From Methylobacterium sp. BTF04 (GTDB lineage: Bacteria; Pseudomonadota; Alphaproteobacteria; Rhizobiales; Beijerinckiaceae), in assembly GCF_010692745.1 (NCBI RefSeq), contig NZ_JAAHTB010000005.1:1-64000 (forward strand): DNA of 64,000 bases, read 5' to 3'. Under the pieces are notes generated by a model. It worked only from the letters and a program-made list of their open reading frames with translations, was not told where the DNA came from and did no database searches. Positions 6,614-16,049 of this stretch are shown here, piece by piece. Each line of letters begins with the position of its first letter. The first letter of the stretch is position 1. A program made the position numbers and the translations under genes.

Positions 6614-7561
6614 ATGACGGGCTCGTACGATCTCACCGGGAAGCGTGTCTTCGTTGCAGGGCATCGCGGCATGGTCGGCTCCGCGCTCGTGCGCCGGCTC
6701 GCGCGTGAGAATTGCACGGTGCTCACGGCCTCCCGCACCGAACTCGATCTCTGCCGACAGACGGACGTCGAGCGCTGGATGGCGGATCGCCGCCCGGAGG
6801 CACTGTTCCTGGCGGCCGCGAAAGTCGGCGGCATCGGCGCCAATGACAGCCAGCCCGCTGAGTTCCTATACGAAAACCTCGTGATCGAGGCGAACCTGAT
6901 CCACAGCGCGCATACGGTCGGCGTCGAGAAGCTGCTCTTCCTCGGTTCGTCCTGCATCTATCCAAAGCACGCGCCGCAGCCGATCACCGAAGAGGCACTG
7001 CTCACCGGCCCACTCGAACCCACCAACGAATGGTATGCCATCGCCAAGATCGCGGGCCTCAAGCTCTGTCAGGCCTATCGCCGTCAGTATGGTGCGGATT
7101 TCATTTCGGCGATGCCGACCAACCTCTACGGGCCCGCCGACAATTATGACCTGAAGGGCAGCCACGTCCTCCCGGCTTTGTTGCGCAAGGTGCACGAGGC
7201 CCAGCGCAGCGGCAGTGACGGAATCACGCTCTGGGGTACCGGAACGCCGCTGCGTGAGTTTCTGCACGTGGACGACCTCGCCGATGCATGCGTGTTCCTG
7301 ATGACGCATTACTCGGCCGACGGCCCGGTCAACGTCGGCTCCGGAGATGAGGTGAGCATCCGTGCTCTGGCCGAGACCATTGCCGACGTGTTGGGCTGGG
7401 AGGGACGCCTGTCCTTCGACACGACGAAACCCGACGGTACGCCCCGCAAGCTCCTGGATACCGGCCTGATCAACGGTCTCGGCTGGCGGGCACGGATTGG
7501 CCTGCGCGATGGCATTCTGGACGCCTACGACTGGTTCAAGACCCATCATCCCGACGCATGA
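6614..7561 (+). CDS. fcl: GDP-L-fucose synthase
   Basis: Bifunctional epimerase/reductase that turns GDP-4-keto-6-deoxy-D-mannose into GDP-L-fucose using NADPH in the cytoplasm; the substrate is made by the next gene, gmd. The 315-aa product is a short-chain dehydrogenase of extended type with the Rossmann loop GHRGMVG (residues 16-22), serines S112/S113 in LGSSCIYPK, and catalytic Tyr141 and Lys145 in WYAIAK. Length is normal for the family. The start is the first ATG after GGAGGG. Gmd follows after 71 bp on the same strand, so the two probably form one transcript. The product GDP-fucose would feed a surface polysaccharide or glycoprotein; no fucosyltransferase is adjacent. Confidence 0.95.
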   Translation: MTGSYDLTGKRVFVAGHRGMVGSALVRRLARENCTVLTASRTELDLCRQTDVERWMADRRPEALFLAAAKVGGIGANDSQPAEFLYENLVIEANLIHSAHTVGVEKLLFLGSSCIYPKHAPQPITEEALLTGPLEPTNEWYAIAKIAGLKLCQAYRRQYGADFISAMPTNLYGPADNYDLKGSHVLPALLRKVHEAQRSGSDGITLWGTGTPLREFLHVDDLADACVFLMTHYSADGPVNVGSGDEVSIRALAETIADVLGWEGRLSFDTTKPDGTPRKLLDTGLINGLGWRARIGLRDGILDAYDWFKTHHPDA

Positions 7562-7632
7562 CTTGAAGCGACCTTCGGTCGTATCGCAACACTCGGCCGC
7601 TCGCTCGGCCACCCGAGGAGCTACGCACGCCA

Positions 7633-8682
7633 ATGACAGCGAAAACGGCACTGATCACCGGCGTCACGGGCCAGGATGGCGGCTATCTGGCAGCGCTTCT
7701 GCTGAGCAAGGGCTATGTGGTCCACGGCATTAAACGGCGGTCATCGTCGTTCAACACCGGTCGCGTCGATCACCTCTACGAAGACCCGCACGTCAAAGCG
7801 ACCAACTTCCACATGCATTACGGCGAATTGACCGACTCCACCAACCTGATCCGGATCATGCAGGAAACCCTGCCGGACGAAGTCTACAACCTCGGCGCCC
7901 AGAGCCACGTGGCGGTCAGTTTCGAAACACCGGAATACACCGCCAATTCCGACGCCATCGGCACCCTGCGTGTCCTCGAAGCGATCCGCATCCTCGGGCT
8001 GGGCGAGAAGACCCGCTTCTACCAGGCCTCGACGTCCGAACTCTACGGCAAGGTCCAAGAGGTTCCGCAAAGCGAGACGACGCCGTTCTATCCGCGCAGT
8101 CCCTATGCGGTAGCCAAGCTCTATGCCTACTGGATCGCGGTCAATTACCGCGAGGCGTACGGCATGCACGCCTCGAACGGCATCCTGTTCAACCACGAGA
8201 GTCCGACCCGCGGCGAAACTTTCGTGACCCGCAAGATCACCCGCGCCGTCGCGGCGATCGAGGTCGGCAAGCAGGCGGTCCTCTTCCTCGGCAACCTCGA
8301 CGCCCAGCGCGACTGGGGCCATGCCCGCGATTATGTCGATGGCATGTGGCGGATCGTGCAGCAGGACAAGCCCGACGATTACGTGCTTGCCACCGGTGAG
8401 ATGCATACCGTGCGCGAATTCGTCGAACGCGCCTTCGCCGTCGTCGGTCGAACGATCACGTGGCGCGGGGCAGGTGTCGAAGAGGAAGGCATCGACGCAG
8501 CCAGCAACGACGTTCTAGTGAAGATCGACCCGCGCTATTTCCGCCCGACGGAAGTTGAGCAGTTGCTCGGTGATGCGACTAAAGCCCGCGAAACACTCGG
8601 CTGGGTCCACACCGTGGCATTCCCGGAACTGGTCGAGGAAATGGTCCTGTCGGACCTCGCCGCAGCCAGGGCCCAGAAATAA
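7633..8682 (+). CDS. gmd: GDP-mannose 4,6-dehydratase
   Basis: Converts GDP-D-mannose to GDP-4-keto-6-deoxy-D-mannose, the first committed step to GDP-L-fucose (or to GDP-rhamnose and related sugars). The 349-aa protein begins with the nucleotide-binding loop GVTGQDG (residues 10-16), has the family signature [18 protein letters not shown], and the catalytic pair Tyr158/Lys162 in [18 protein letters not shown] ribosome-binding site precedes ATG 7633. It follows fcl in the same direction and is closed by a hairpin terminator at 8729-8766. Order fcl-gmd is the reverse of the common gmd-fcl order but otherwise unremarkable. Confidence 0.96.
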   Translation: MTAKTALITGVTGQDGGYLAALLLSKGYVVHGIKRRSSSFNTGRVDHLYEDPHVKATNFHMHYGELTDSTNLIRIMQETLPDEVYNLGAQSHVAVSFETPEYTANSDAIGTLRVLEAIRILGLGEKTRFYQASTSELYGKVQEVPQSETTPFYPRSPYAVAKLYAYWIAVNYREAYGMHASNGILFNHESPTRGETFVTRKITRAVAAIEVGKQAVLFLGNLDAQRDWGHARDYVDGMWRIVQQDKPDDYVLATGEMHTVREFVERAFAVVGRTITWRGAGVEEEGIDAASNDVLVKIDPRYFRPTEVEQLLGDATKARETLGWVHTVAFPELVEEMVLSDLAAARAQK

Positions 8683-8728
8683 TCGCTATCAGTTTAACAA
8701 CCGAACCGATCAATCAAAAAAAAGAAAC

Positions 8729-8766
8729 GCCTTCCGTCCCGGATTCGGGGCGAAAGGCTTTCTTCG
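8729..8766. terminator. Bidirectional terminator between gmd and the 57-aa gene
   Basis: Thirteen-pair stem with one mismatch (arms 8729-8741 and 8746-8758, loop GATT) flanked by an A run on the left and TTTCTTCG on the right. It sits between the convergent genes gmd (+) and the small gene (-), so it can serve both. Confidence 0.7.
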
Positions 8767-8791
8767 TTCGTCAAAAAGGAAAGCTGTATTG

Positions 8792-8965
8792 TCAGTCGAT
8801 CCGCGATGCGATCGGTCCGGCAGCCCGAATGTCGGCGGGCAGTGCAGCATAGTCGATGTAGCCGGCTTCACGCGCCATCGCGTCGAGCGCGGACGTCGCG
8901 TCGAGCGCAGCGCCGGTCCACAGGACTGCACCATTGCTCTTCTGTTTGATCTCGAAGATCGTCAT
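8792..8965 (-). CDS. 57-aa small protein, paralogue of the one at 5967-6140
   Basis: ATG at 8965 preceded by AGGCAGG. The product begins MTIFEIKQKSNGAVLWTGAA, continues with SALDAMAREAGY and AALPADIR, and is exactly as long as the protein encoded at 5967-6140, with which it aligns without gaps. The two genes bracket the fcl-gmd pair, both pointing left. Conserved glycine, tryptophan, alanine and EAGY positions suggest a structured domain rather than a random ORF. There is no signal peptide, cysteine pair or membrane segment. Function unknown; a long antisense ORF covering the RND adaptor gene shares its stop codon but is a high-GC shadow. Confidence 0.7.
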   Translation of the reverse strand: MTIFEIKQKSNGAVLWTGAALDATSALDAMAREAGYIDYAALPADIRAAGPIASRID

Positions 8966-9166
8966 CGAACACCTGCCTAGCTTTGGTGACATCAGTTGCT
9001 GGGGCAACGCGCCCGCGGTAAAACGGTTGCGGCGCGCAGTTGTCGGATCGACGGCGATATCGGACACTCTCCTGGCGCTTGCGCACGCGCGACCGGAGGC
9101 GCCTTGAAAACGCCGGGCTCGCCCTGCACGACCGCGTCCGTCAGTGCCGATCGAGCGAACCCCGTC

Positions 9167-10360
9167 ATGCGATTTCCGCGTCTTCTCCCGCTTGTCGCGG
9201 CTGCCGCGCTCTTCTCGGGCAGGTCCTTTGCCGCCGAGACGGCAGCGGTACCCGATCCGACCCTGGTCGCGCCGGCCGTCACGGTGGTACCCGCCGCCTT
9301 TCGCGAAGTGGTCGAGCAGGCTGTTGTGAGCGGGACCCTGGTCCCGCGCGACGAGATTCTCGTGGCCCCCGAAATCGAAGGCACCCGGATCACCGAGCTC
9401 CTGGTGGAGGAAGGTGCGCGGGTCGAACGCGGCCAGCCGCTCGCCCGTCTCTCCCGCGAGATGATCGTGACGCAGGAGGCGGCCAACGCCGCAGCCATCG
9501 CCAAGGCGGAGGCCGCCATCGTCCAGGCGCGGAGCCAGATCGTTCAGGCCGAAGCCTCGCAGACCGAGGCCAACCTCTCCCTTGAGCGCGCGCGCAGCCT
9601 CGTCCGGACCGGGAACGCAACCGCAGCGACTCTCGAGCAGCGGGTCTCGGCCGCGCAGGGCGGGGAGGGGCGTCTGGCCGCCGCGCGCGGTGGGCTCCAG
9701 CTTGCGCAGGCCGATCTCGCCACCGCGCAGGCGCAGGCCTCCGAGATCGCCCTGAGGCGGGCCAGAACCGAAATCCGGGCGCCCGAAGGCGGTATCGTCA
9801 GCCGCCGCACCGCCCGCGTCGGCGCAACGGCCACCGCTGTCGGCGAGCCGATGTTCCGCATGATCGCCCGCGGCGAGATCGAACTGGAGGGTGAGGTCCC
9901 CGAAATTTGGATGCCGCGCCTCAAGGTCGGCGATCCCGTTCGCCTCGACTGGGACGAGGGCCGGACCCTCAGCGGGAAGGTCCGTCGGATCGATCCGGAG
10001 GTCGACCGGGCGACACGCCTCGGGCGCGTCCGCATCAGCCTCGATCCGGACCCGGCTCTGCGCATCGGCGCCTTCGCCCGCGGCAAGGTCGAGGTATCGC
10101 GGCGCAGGAGTATCGTTGTCCCGCTCTCGGCCGTTCTCTACGGGGCGGACGGGGGAGCCAGCGTGTTCGTGGTCGAGGCTGACCGCGTCGAGGCTCGCCA
10201 AATCGTCCCCGGCCTGTCCGCCGACGGCTTCATGGAAGCACGCTCCGGCATCAAGGCCGACGAGGCCGTGGTTGCCCGTGCGAGTAGCTTCCTGCGCGAC
10301 GGGGACCGCGTCAGGGCGGTGCGGCCGCTCGCGAAATCCGCCGATGCCAACGCCCGCTAA
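9167..10360 (+). CDS. RND efflux periplasmic adaptor (membrane fusion protein)
   Basis: Links an inner-membrane RND pump to an outer-membrane channel. The 397-aa protein starts with a Sec-type signal peptide (MRFPRLLPLVAAAALFSG, then RSFA-AE), has no lipobox, and then the expected order: lipoyl half, a helical hairpin rich in Ala/Gln/Arg (about residues 95-205), second lipoyl half, beta-barrel (GEIELEGEVPEIWMPRLKVG) and membrane-proximal part. ATG 9167 is chosen because the upstream frame to 8996 is polar and unlike a leader. The permease gene follows after 18 bp. No TolC-like gene is present nearby, so the pump must use a channel encoded elsewhere. Confidence 0.9.
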   Translation: MRFPRLLPLVAAAALFSGRSFAAETAAVPDPTLVAPAVTVVPAAFREVVEQAVVSGTLVPRDEILVAPEIEGTRITELLVEEGARVERGQPLARLSREMIVTQEAANAAAIAKAEAAIVQARSQIVQAEASQTEANLSLERARSLVRTGNATAATLEQRVSAAQGGEGRLAAARGGLQLAQADLATAQAQASEIALRRARTEIRAPEGGIVSRRTARVGATATAVGEPMFRMIARGEIELEGEVPEIWMPRLKVGDPVRLDWDEGRTLSGKVRRIDPEVDRATRLGRVRISLDPDPALRIGAFARGKVEVSRRRSIVVPLSAVLYGADGGASVFVVEADRVEARQIVPGLSADGFMEARSGIKADEAVVARASSFLRDGDRVRAVRPLAKSADANAR

Positions 10361-10378
10361 TCACCGGAAGCTGTCGCG

Positions 10379-13300
10379 ATGCGCTTGAACGTTTCCGCCT
10401 GGGCGATCCGCAAGCCGATCACCTCTCTCGTGTTGTTCCTGGTGCTGATGGTGCTGGGCATCGTCAGTTTCCGCGCGCTGCCGATCACCCGGTTCCCGAA
10501 CATCGACATTCCGATCGTCGCCGTCACCGTCACCCAGGCCGGCTCCGCGCCGTCAGAGCTGCAGACGCAGGTCACCAAGGTGGTGGAGGATGCGGTCGCC
10601 GGCGTGAAGGGCGTCAAGCACGTCATCTCCACCATTGCGGAGGGCTCTTCGGCCACCACCATCGAGTTCCGGCTCGAAACCAACACCGACCGGGCGGTCA
10701 ACGACGTCAAGGACGCGATCTCGAAGGTGCGGGTGAACCTGCCGCGTACCATCGACGAGCCGATCATCAACAGGGTCGAGATCGCCGGCCTGCCGATCAT
10801 GATTTACGGCGCCTCCGCCCCGGCGATGACGCCCGAAGACCTGTCCTGGCTCATCGACGACGTGATCGCCCGCCAAATCCAGAGCGTGAAGGGCGTCGGC
10901 GGCGTCGAGCGCCTCGGCGGCGTCGCCCGCGAGATCCGCGTTACGCTGAAGCCCGACCGGTTGCTGGCGCTCGGGATCACCGCGGCCGACGTCAACCGCC
11001 AGTTGCGCCTGACCTCGGCCGACATGGCCGGCGGGCGCGGCGAACTCGGCGGCCAGGAGCAATCGATCCGGACATTGGCCGGTGCGGCCAGCCTCGACAC
11101 CCTGGCCCAGACCTCGATCATCGTCCCGGGCAACCGTAAGGTTCGCCTGGACGAGCTCGCCACCCTGGTGGACGGCTCTGAGGAGCCCCGCACCTTCGCG
11201 CGCTTCAACGGCGAGCCCGTGGTCGCCTTCGCGATTTCCCGGTCGACGGGCGCCAGCGATGCCGAGGTGGGCACGGCGGTGGCCAAGAAGATCGACGACC
11301 TACGCACCAAGAATCCCGGAGTACGCTTCGACCTGATCGATACCTCCGTCACCAACACGGTGGGCAACTACCACTCGGCGATGCTGAGCCTCGTCGAAGG
11401 CGCCGCCCTGGCCGTCATCGTGGTGTTCATCTTCCTGCGCGACTGGCGGGCGACGTTGATCGCGTCCATCGCCTTGCCGCTCTCCGTGCTGCCGACCTTT
11501 TGGATCATGAACACCCTCGGCTTCTCGCTGAACGCCGTGAGCCTGCTCGCCATCACTCTGGTGACCGGCATCCTGGTCGACGATGCCATCGTCGAGATCG
11601 AGAACATCGTCCGGCACATGCGCATGGGCAAATCGCCCTACCGCGCAGCGCTCGAGGCCGCCGACGAGATCGGACTCGCGGTGATCGCGATCACCGCGAC
11701 GATCATGGCGATCTTCGCCCCCGTGTCGTTCATGAGCGGCATCGCCGGCCAGTACTTCAAGCAGTTCGGCCTCACCATCGCGGCGGCGGTGTTCATGTCG
11801 CTGCTGGTGGCGCGGTTGATCACGCCGCTGCTCGCCGCCTACTTCTTGCGGGACCACGGCGCCGAAGACGAGCGGGAGGGTGCGATCATGCGCGGCTACA
11901 CCCGCGTCGTCGCCTGGTCCGTCCGACACAAGTACATCACCCTCGTGCTCGGGCTCGCGTGCTTTGCCGCCTCGATCATGTCGACCGGCCTGCTGCCGGC
12001 GGGATTCCTGCCGGCGGAGGATGCGGCCCGCACCATCTTCGTGGTCGAGCTTCCCCCGGGTGCGCGGCTCACCGACACCACCCGCGTCAGCGACGGATTG
12101 GTTGACCGGATCAAGGCCCTCCCGGAGGTGCGCAGCGTCTTCGTCGATGGCGGACGCCAATTGCCGGCCAAGAAGGAGGTCCGGCTCGCCACCTTCACCA
12201 TCAACCTGACTCCGAAGAACACCCGCCACCGTACACAGAAGCAGGTGGACGTCGCGGTCGGCGCCATTCTGCGTGAGGAGCCCGACATCCGCTTCTGGGC
12301 CTTGCGCGAGAGTGGGCAGCGCGATCTCACCCTGATCGTCTCCGGTCCCGACAAGGTGGTGGTGGCCGACACGGCAGCGCAGCTCCAGCGCGAGGCGGCG
12401 CGTGTGCCGCATCTCGTTAACGTGCTCTCGACCGCTCCCCTCGACCGCACCGAAATTCGCATCCGGCCCAAAGCCGGAGTCGCGGCCGATCTCGGCGTCT
12501 CCACCGATCTCATCGCCGAAACGGTGCGGGTGGGGACCATCGGCGACATTGGCGCCAACCTCGCTAAGTTCAACGCGGTCGACCGTCAGGTTCCGATCCG
12601 GGTGATGCTGCCCGAGCGCCTGCGCGGCGACCTTTCGCAGATCGAGACCCTCAAGGTGCCGGTGAAGGGGGGGGCCGCCGTGCCGCTCTCGACGGTGGCC
12701 GATCTCAGCCTCGGGCGCGGCCCCACGGCGATCGACCGCTACGATCGCGCAATCCGCGTGGCGCTGGAGGCGGACATGGAAGGCTCCGACGCGCTCGGCT
12801 CCCTCATCGCTTCCGTGCTGGAACTCCCGGCGGCCAAGAACCTGCCGCCCGGCGTCACCATCCGTCAGACCGGCGATGCCGAGGTGATGGGCGAGGTGTT
12901 CGAAGGTTTTGCCCTCGCCATGGGCGCGGGCCTGATGATGGTGTTCGGCGTGCTGGTGCTGCTGTTCGGCAACTTCCTCCAGCCGCTCACCATCCTGTTC
13001 TCGCTGCCGCTCTCCATCGGCGGCGCGATCCTCGGGCTGTTGATCTTCAACAAGCCGATCTCGATGCCGGTGGTCATCGGCATCCTGATGCTGATGGGCG
13101 TCGTGACCAAGAACGCGATCATGCTCGTCGACTTCGCCATCGAGGAGATGGCAGCCGGTGTCGACCGTGCCACCGCGATCATCGATGCGGGCCGCAAGCG
13201 AGCCCGGCCCATCGTAATGACCACCATCGCCATGGCGGCCGGCATGGTGCCGTCGGCGATGGCACTCGGCATCGGTGGAGAGTTCCGCGCGCCCATGGCC

Positions 13301-13516
13301 ATCGCGGTGATCGGCGGCCTCATCGTCTCGACGGGCCTGTCGCTGATCTTCGTGCCGGCGATCTTCGTGCTGGTCGACGACCTTTCACGCCTGTTCGTAC
13401 GCCTGTTCTCGCGCTTCATCGGCGAGAAGGACGAGCCGCAGGAAGGGCCGTTCGCCCTGGCGGACCACTCGGCCAACGATCGCGCGGCCTTCCCGCCCCG
13501 CATCGCCGCCGAATAG
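10379..13516 (+). CDS. RND efflux permease, HAE1/AcrB-like
   Basis: A 1045-aa inner-membrane, proton-driven exporter of drugs or other amphiphiles. It has the standard RND plan of twelve membrane segments and two large periplasmic loops. The proton-relay residues are visible: D401/D402 in LVDDAIVEIENI (fourth segment) and K911 in GVVTKNAIMLVDF (tenth segment). The N-terminus VSAWAIRKPITSLVLFLVLM is typical of the family. Cotranscribed with the adaptor gene upstream and followed by a strong terminator. The regulatory genes marR/ompR/envZ lie beyond a convergent small gene and may or may not control it. Substrate cannot be inferred. Confidence 0.95.
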   Translation: MRLNVSAWAIRKPITSLVLFLVLMVLGIVSFRALPITRFPNIDIPIVAVTVTQAGSAPSELQTQVTKVVEDAVAGVKGVKHVISTIAEGSSATTIEFRLETNTDRAVNDVKDAISKVRVNLPRTIDEPIINRVEIAGLPIMIYGASAPAMTPEDLSWLIDDVIARQIQSVKGVGGVERLGGVAREIRVTLKPDRLLALGITAADVNRQLRLTSADMAGGRGELGGQEQSIRTLAGAASLDTLAQTSIIVPGNRKVRLDELATLVDGSEEPRTFARFNGEPVVAFAISRSTGASDAEVGTAVAKKIDDLRTKNPGVRFDLIDTSVTNTVGNYHSAMLSLVEGAALAVIVVFIFLRDWRATLIASIALPLSVLPTFWIMNTLGFSLNAVSLLAITLVTGILVDDAIVEIENIVRHMRMGKSPYRAALEAADEIGLAVIAITATIMAIFAPVSFMSGIAGQYFKQFGLTIAAAVFMSLLVARLITPLLAAYFLRDHGAEDEREGAIMRGYTRVVAWSVRHKYITLVLGLACFAASIMSTGLLPAGFLPAEDAARTIFVVELPPGARLTDTTRVSDGLVDRIKALPEVRSVFVDGGRQLPAKKEVRLATFTINLTPKNTRHRTQKQVDVAVGAILREEPDIRFWALRESGQRDLTLIVSGPDKVVVADTAAQLQREAARVPHLVNVLSTAPLDRTEIRIRPKAGVAADLGVSTDLIAETVRVGTIGDIGANLAKFNAVDRQVPIRVMLPERLRGDLSQIETLKVPVKGGAAVPLSTVADLSLGRGPTAIDRYDRAIRVALEADMEGSDALGSLIASVLELPAAKNLPPGVTIRQTGDAEVMGEVFEGFALAMGAGLMMVFGVLVLLFGNFLQPLTILFSLPLSIGGAILGLLIFNKPISMPVVIGILMLMGVVTKNAIMLVDFAIEEMAAGVDRATAIIDAGRKRARPIVMTTIAMAAGMVPSAMALGIGGEFRAPMAIAVIGGLIVSTGLSLIFVPAIFVLVDDLSRLFVRLFSRFIGEKDEPQEGPFALADHSANDRAAFPPRIAAE

Positions 13517-13544
13517 GTCAGGCAGACCTCAGAATCCGACGAAA

Positions 13545-13572
13545 ACGGCCCGGACCAAGAGGTCCGGGCCGT
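13545..13572. terminator. Strong hairpin terminator after the RND permease
   Basis: Perfect 12-bp stem (ACGGCCCGGACC / GGTCCGGGCCGT, loop AAGA) with AAAA before and TAAAAT after. It lies between convergent genes and could act in both directions. Confidence 0.75.
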
Positions 13573-13613
13573 AAAATACTATCGATACCGTCCGATGAAC
13601 GGCGGAGGCGGTT

Positions 13614-13805
13614 TCAGCCCTCGGCGCGGGCCGCGAGGCGGCTGGCTACGAAGGACAGGCCCCCGGCGACGATGAACAGGACGATGAAGGTCTTCACCGT
13701 CGCCCAGAACAGGGCCGGTTCGATTCCGGTATCGGTGTAGAGCACGGCGCAGATCGCGGTGATCGGCAGCAGCAGCAGGATCAAGATCGGGGTCAGCGGG
13801 TTCAT
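13614..13805 (-). CDS. Small two-helix membrane protein (63 aa)
   Basis: ATG at 13805 with GGGAG upstream gives a protein starting MNPLTPILILLLLPITAICA. Two hydrophobic segments (about 5-24 and 34-56) are separated by a short polar loop, and the tail is RLAARAEG. It lies downstream of the kinase gene in the same direction with a 127-bp gap, and faces the RND permease across a terminator. I do not recognise a named family; similar small hydrophobic proteins are common in this group. It could be an accessory of the two-component system or unrelated. The much longer frame upstream of this ATG is antisense shadow of the spacer and kinase end. Confidence 0.6.
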   Translation of the reverse strand: MNPLTPILILLLLPITAICAVLYTDTGIEPALFWATVKTFIVLFIVAGGLSFVASRLAARAEG

Positions 13806-13932
13806 GGGGGCACTCCCTTGTGTCGGACCCGGCCGATCGGCCCGGTGAAATCTCATTCGGACGATCTCATAGCACCGCCGCGCGCGCCTGGGGACACCCC
13901 CATGGCAAATTTCTGAGGGCGTGCCGGAATTC

Positions 13933-15324
13933 TCAGGCCGGAATCCGGACCGTGGCGCGCAATCCTCCCAGTGGCGAATCATGCAGGCTGACGTCGCCGC
14001 CATGTGCACGGGCGATGTCGCGCGCGATAGAGAGGCCGAGTCCGGACCCACCCGCATCCTGGCGCGCGTCGTCGAGCCGCACGAACGGCTTGAAAACCTC
14101 CTCGCGCTGCTCGACTGGAATGCCCGGCCCGTCATCGTCGATGGAAACCAGGAAGGCCCGGGCATCGCGCCGCCCGACGATGGCGACGGTGTCGCCGTAG
14201 CGCGCCGCGTTGGCCGCGAGGTTGAACAGGCAACGGCGCATGGCGTCGGGTCGCAGGGTGACGCTCGACTGGTCTTCGAGTTCAACCGCCTCCACATGGG
14301 CGCCGAGGCGCTCGACGTCGGTACGCAGATCCTCCAGCAGCGCCCGCATGTCGGTGGGAACCGCAGCCTCCCCCGAATCGCCGCGCGCAAAAGCCAAGTA
14401 GGCTTCCAGCATCCGGCTCATTTCGTCGACGTCGCGCTGAAGGTCCTCCACCTCCGCATTCTGGTCCACCAGCGCCAGCGAGAGCTTGAAGCGGGTTATG
14501 ATGGTGCGCAGGTCGTGGCTGACGCCGTTGAGCATCGTCGTACGCTGCTCCATCGCCCGCTCGATGCGCCGCTTCATCTCGATGAAGGCGTGGCCCGCCT
14601 GCCTGACCTCGCGGGCGCCGCGCGGGCGGAACTCGATCTCGCGGCCCTTGCCGAAGCTCTCGGCCACGGCGGCGAGCCGCAGGATCGGCTTGATCTGGTT
14701 GCGCAGGAACAGGATCGCGACGCCGAGCAGCACCAGGGACGAGCCGCTCATCCACAACAGAAAGATATGGGAGTTTGAGGCGTAGGCCATGCTGCGCCGG
14801 GCGGTGACCCGCATGACCCCATCCGGGATCGAGACACGGATCTCGATGAGGCTGGAGCGGCCCACCGTGTCGATCCAGTACGGGCGCCGGATCTGACGGC
14901 GGATCTCGTCGGAGAGCGCTTCGTCGAGGATGGAGAAGAACGGCCTGGGACCGGCGGCGGGGAGCTTAGCTCCTTTCAGGATATCGACGTCGAGGCTCAG
15001 GCGCTCGCTGGCGATCCGGCTCAGGACCTCCGAATCCTTGCCCTGTGGATAGCTCTCGTAGATGTCGATGAGGGCTGCAACATCCGCCGTCACCGCGGCC
15101 GAGAGACGGCGCGTCACCAGCTGCCAGTGGCGCTCCATGAAGGTGTAGGCGATCACCGATTGCAGCAGCACCACCGGGGCGATGATGATGATCAGCGAGC
15201 GGGCGTAAAGGCCTTTGGGCAGCACATCGCCGATGGCACGGCTGAGCCAGCGCCAGATCCGGCGCGGCCGGGGCAGGGCGGAGAATGTCGCCGCGGCCCG
15301 GCGCAGGAGGCCTGTCGCAGCCAT
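13933..15324 (-). CDS. Sensor histidine kinase, EnvZ-like
   Basis: A 463-aa membrane sensor that phosphorylates the response regulator encoded just upstream. Layout: N-terminal membrane segment (about 42-65), periplasmic sensor domain, second membrane segment (about 190-210), HAMP linker, HisKA domain with phospho-acceptor His270 in GVSHDLRTIITRFKL, and HATPase_c domain with N box FNLAANAARYG, DDDGPGIP and GGSGLGLSIA. The residue after HDLRT is Ile instead of the usual Pro, a variant I believe occurs in alphaproteobacterial EnvZ-like proteins. It starts 5 bp after the regulator gene ends. Stimulus unknown; EnvZ relatives respond to envelope or osmotic conditions. Confidence 0.93.
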   Translation of the reverse strand: MAATGLLRRAAATFSALPRPRRIWRWLSRAIGDVLPKGLYARSLIIIIAPVVLLQSVIAYTFMERHWQLVTRRLSAAVTADVAALIDIYESYPQGKDSEVLSRIASERLSLDVDILKGAKLPAAGPRPFFSILDEALSDEIRRQIRRPYWIDTVGRSSLIEIRVSIPDGVMRVTARRSMAYASNSHIFLLWMSGSSLVLLGVAILFLRNQIKPILRLAAVAESFGKGREIEFRPRGAREVRQAGHAFIEMKRRIERAMEQRTTMLNGVSHDLRTIITRFKLSLALVDQNAEVEDLQRDVDEMSRMLEAYLAFARGDSGEAAVPTDMRALLEDLRTDVERLGAHVEAVELEDQSSVTLRPDAMRRCLFNLAANAARYGDTVAIVGRRDARAFLVSIDDDGPGIPVEQREEVFKPFVRLDDARQDAGGSGLGLSIARDIARAHGGDVSLHDSPLGGLRATVRIPA

Positions 15325-15329
15325 GGCCG

Positions 15330-16049
15330 CTAATCGACGGCGAGGCGATAACCGACACCCCGCACCGTCTGCAGGAAAAGCGGATTGGCCGGGTCGACCT
15401 CGGTCTTGCGGCGCAGGCGGTTGATCTGCACGTCGATGCTGCGTTCGGCGGCGAACCCGCCATTGCCCGCCAGGGTCTCCCGCTCGACATTAGCGCCCGC
15501 GGCAGACGCCAGGATGCTCAGAATCTCGCGCTCACGCTCGGTGATGCGGATGGTTTCGTCGTCGCGCCGGAGCTCGCCCCGGTCGATCCGGTACGAGAAC
15601 GGCCCGAAGGTCACGGTCTCGCCGCCCCGCGACGCGCCGGGTTCGGTGCGCCGCTTGATGATGTTGGACAGGCGCAGGATCAGCTCACGCGGCTCGAAGG
15701 GCTTGGGCAGGTAATCGTCGGCACCGATTTCCAGGCCCATGACCCGATCGTTGGGGTTCGAGCGGGCTGTGAGCATCAGGATCGGCACCCGCGAGGTCTG
15801 TCGGACCTCACGGGCATAGTCGAACCCGGACTCGCCCGGCATCATCACGTCCAGGACGAGGGCATCGAACACGAAGCACTGTGCCTTGGTGCGGGCCTCG
15901 GGCACGTTGGCGGCGGCGGTCACGCGAAACCCCTGCTCGTAGAGGAATCGGGCGAGAAGCTCGCGCACCCGCCGGTCGTCGTCGACCACCAGAATATGGG
16001 GTGCGTGATCGGGCAGATCGCAGCCGGCCTTCATGCTGGGCACGGCCAT
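15330..16049 (-). CDS. Response regulator, OmpR family
   Basis: A 239-aa DNA-binding regulator with receiver domain (acidic cluster VVDDDRRVREL, phospho-acceptor D67 in LVLDVMMPGESGFDY, switch Thr in LMLTARS, Lys in LPKPFEPREL) and a C-terminal winged helix (ITEREREILSILA, SIDVQINRLRRKTE, VRGVGYRL). Its ATG overlaps the stop codon of the marR-type gene (TGATG), so translation is probably coupled, and the kinase gene follows 5 bp later. The order marR-ompR-envZ suggests that the MarR-type repressor controls its own operon. Targets could include the nearby efflux pump, but no evidence is visible. Confidence 0.94.
   Translation of the reverse strand: MAVPSMKAGCDLPDHAPHILVVDDDRRVRELLARFLYEQGFRVTAAANVPEARTKAQCFVFDALVLDVMMPGESGFDYAREVRQTSRVPILMLTARSNPNDRVMGLEIGADDYLPKPFEPRELILRLSNIIKRRTEPGASRGGETVTFGPFSYRIDRGELRRDDETIRITEREREILSILASAAGANVERETLAGNGGFAAERSIDVQINRLRRKTEVDPANPLFLQTVRGVGYRLAVD

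Noticed and set aside
8966..10201. Reverse-strand extension of the 57-aa gene to 469 aa
   Set aside because: Antisense to the RND adaptor gene and low-complexity; only the last 57 codons match a paralogue.
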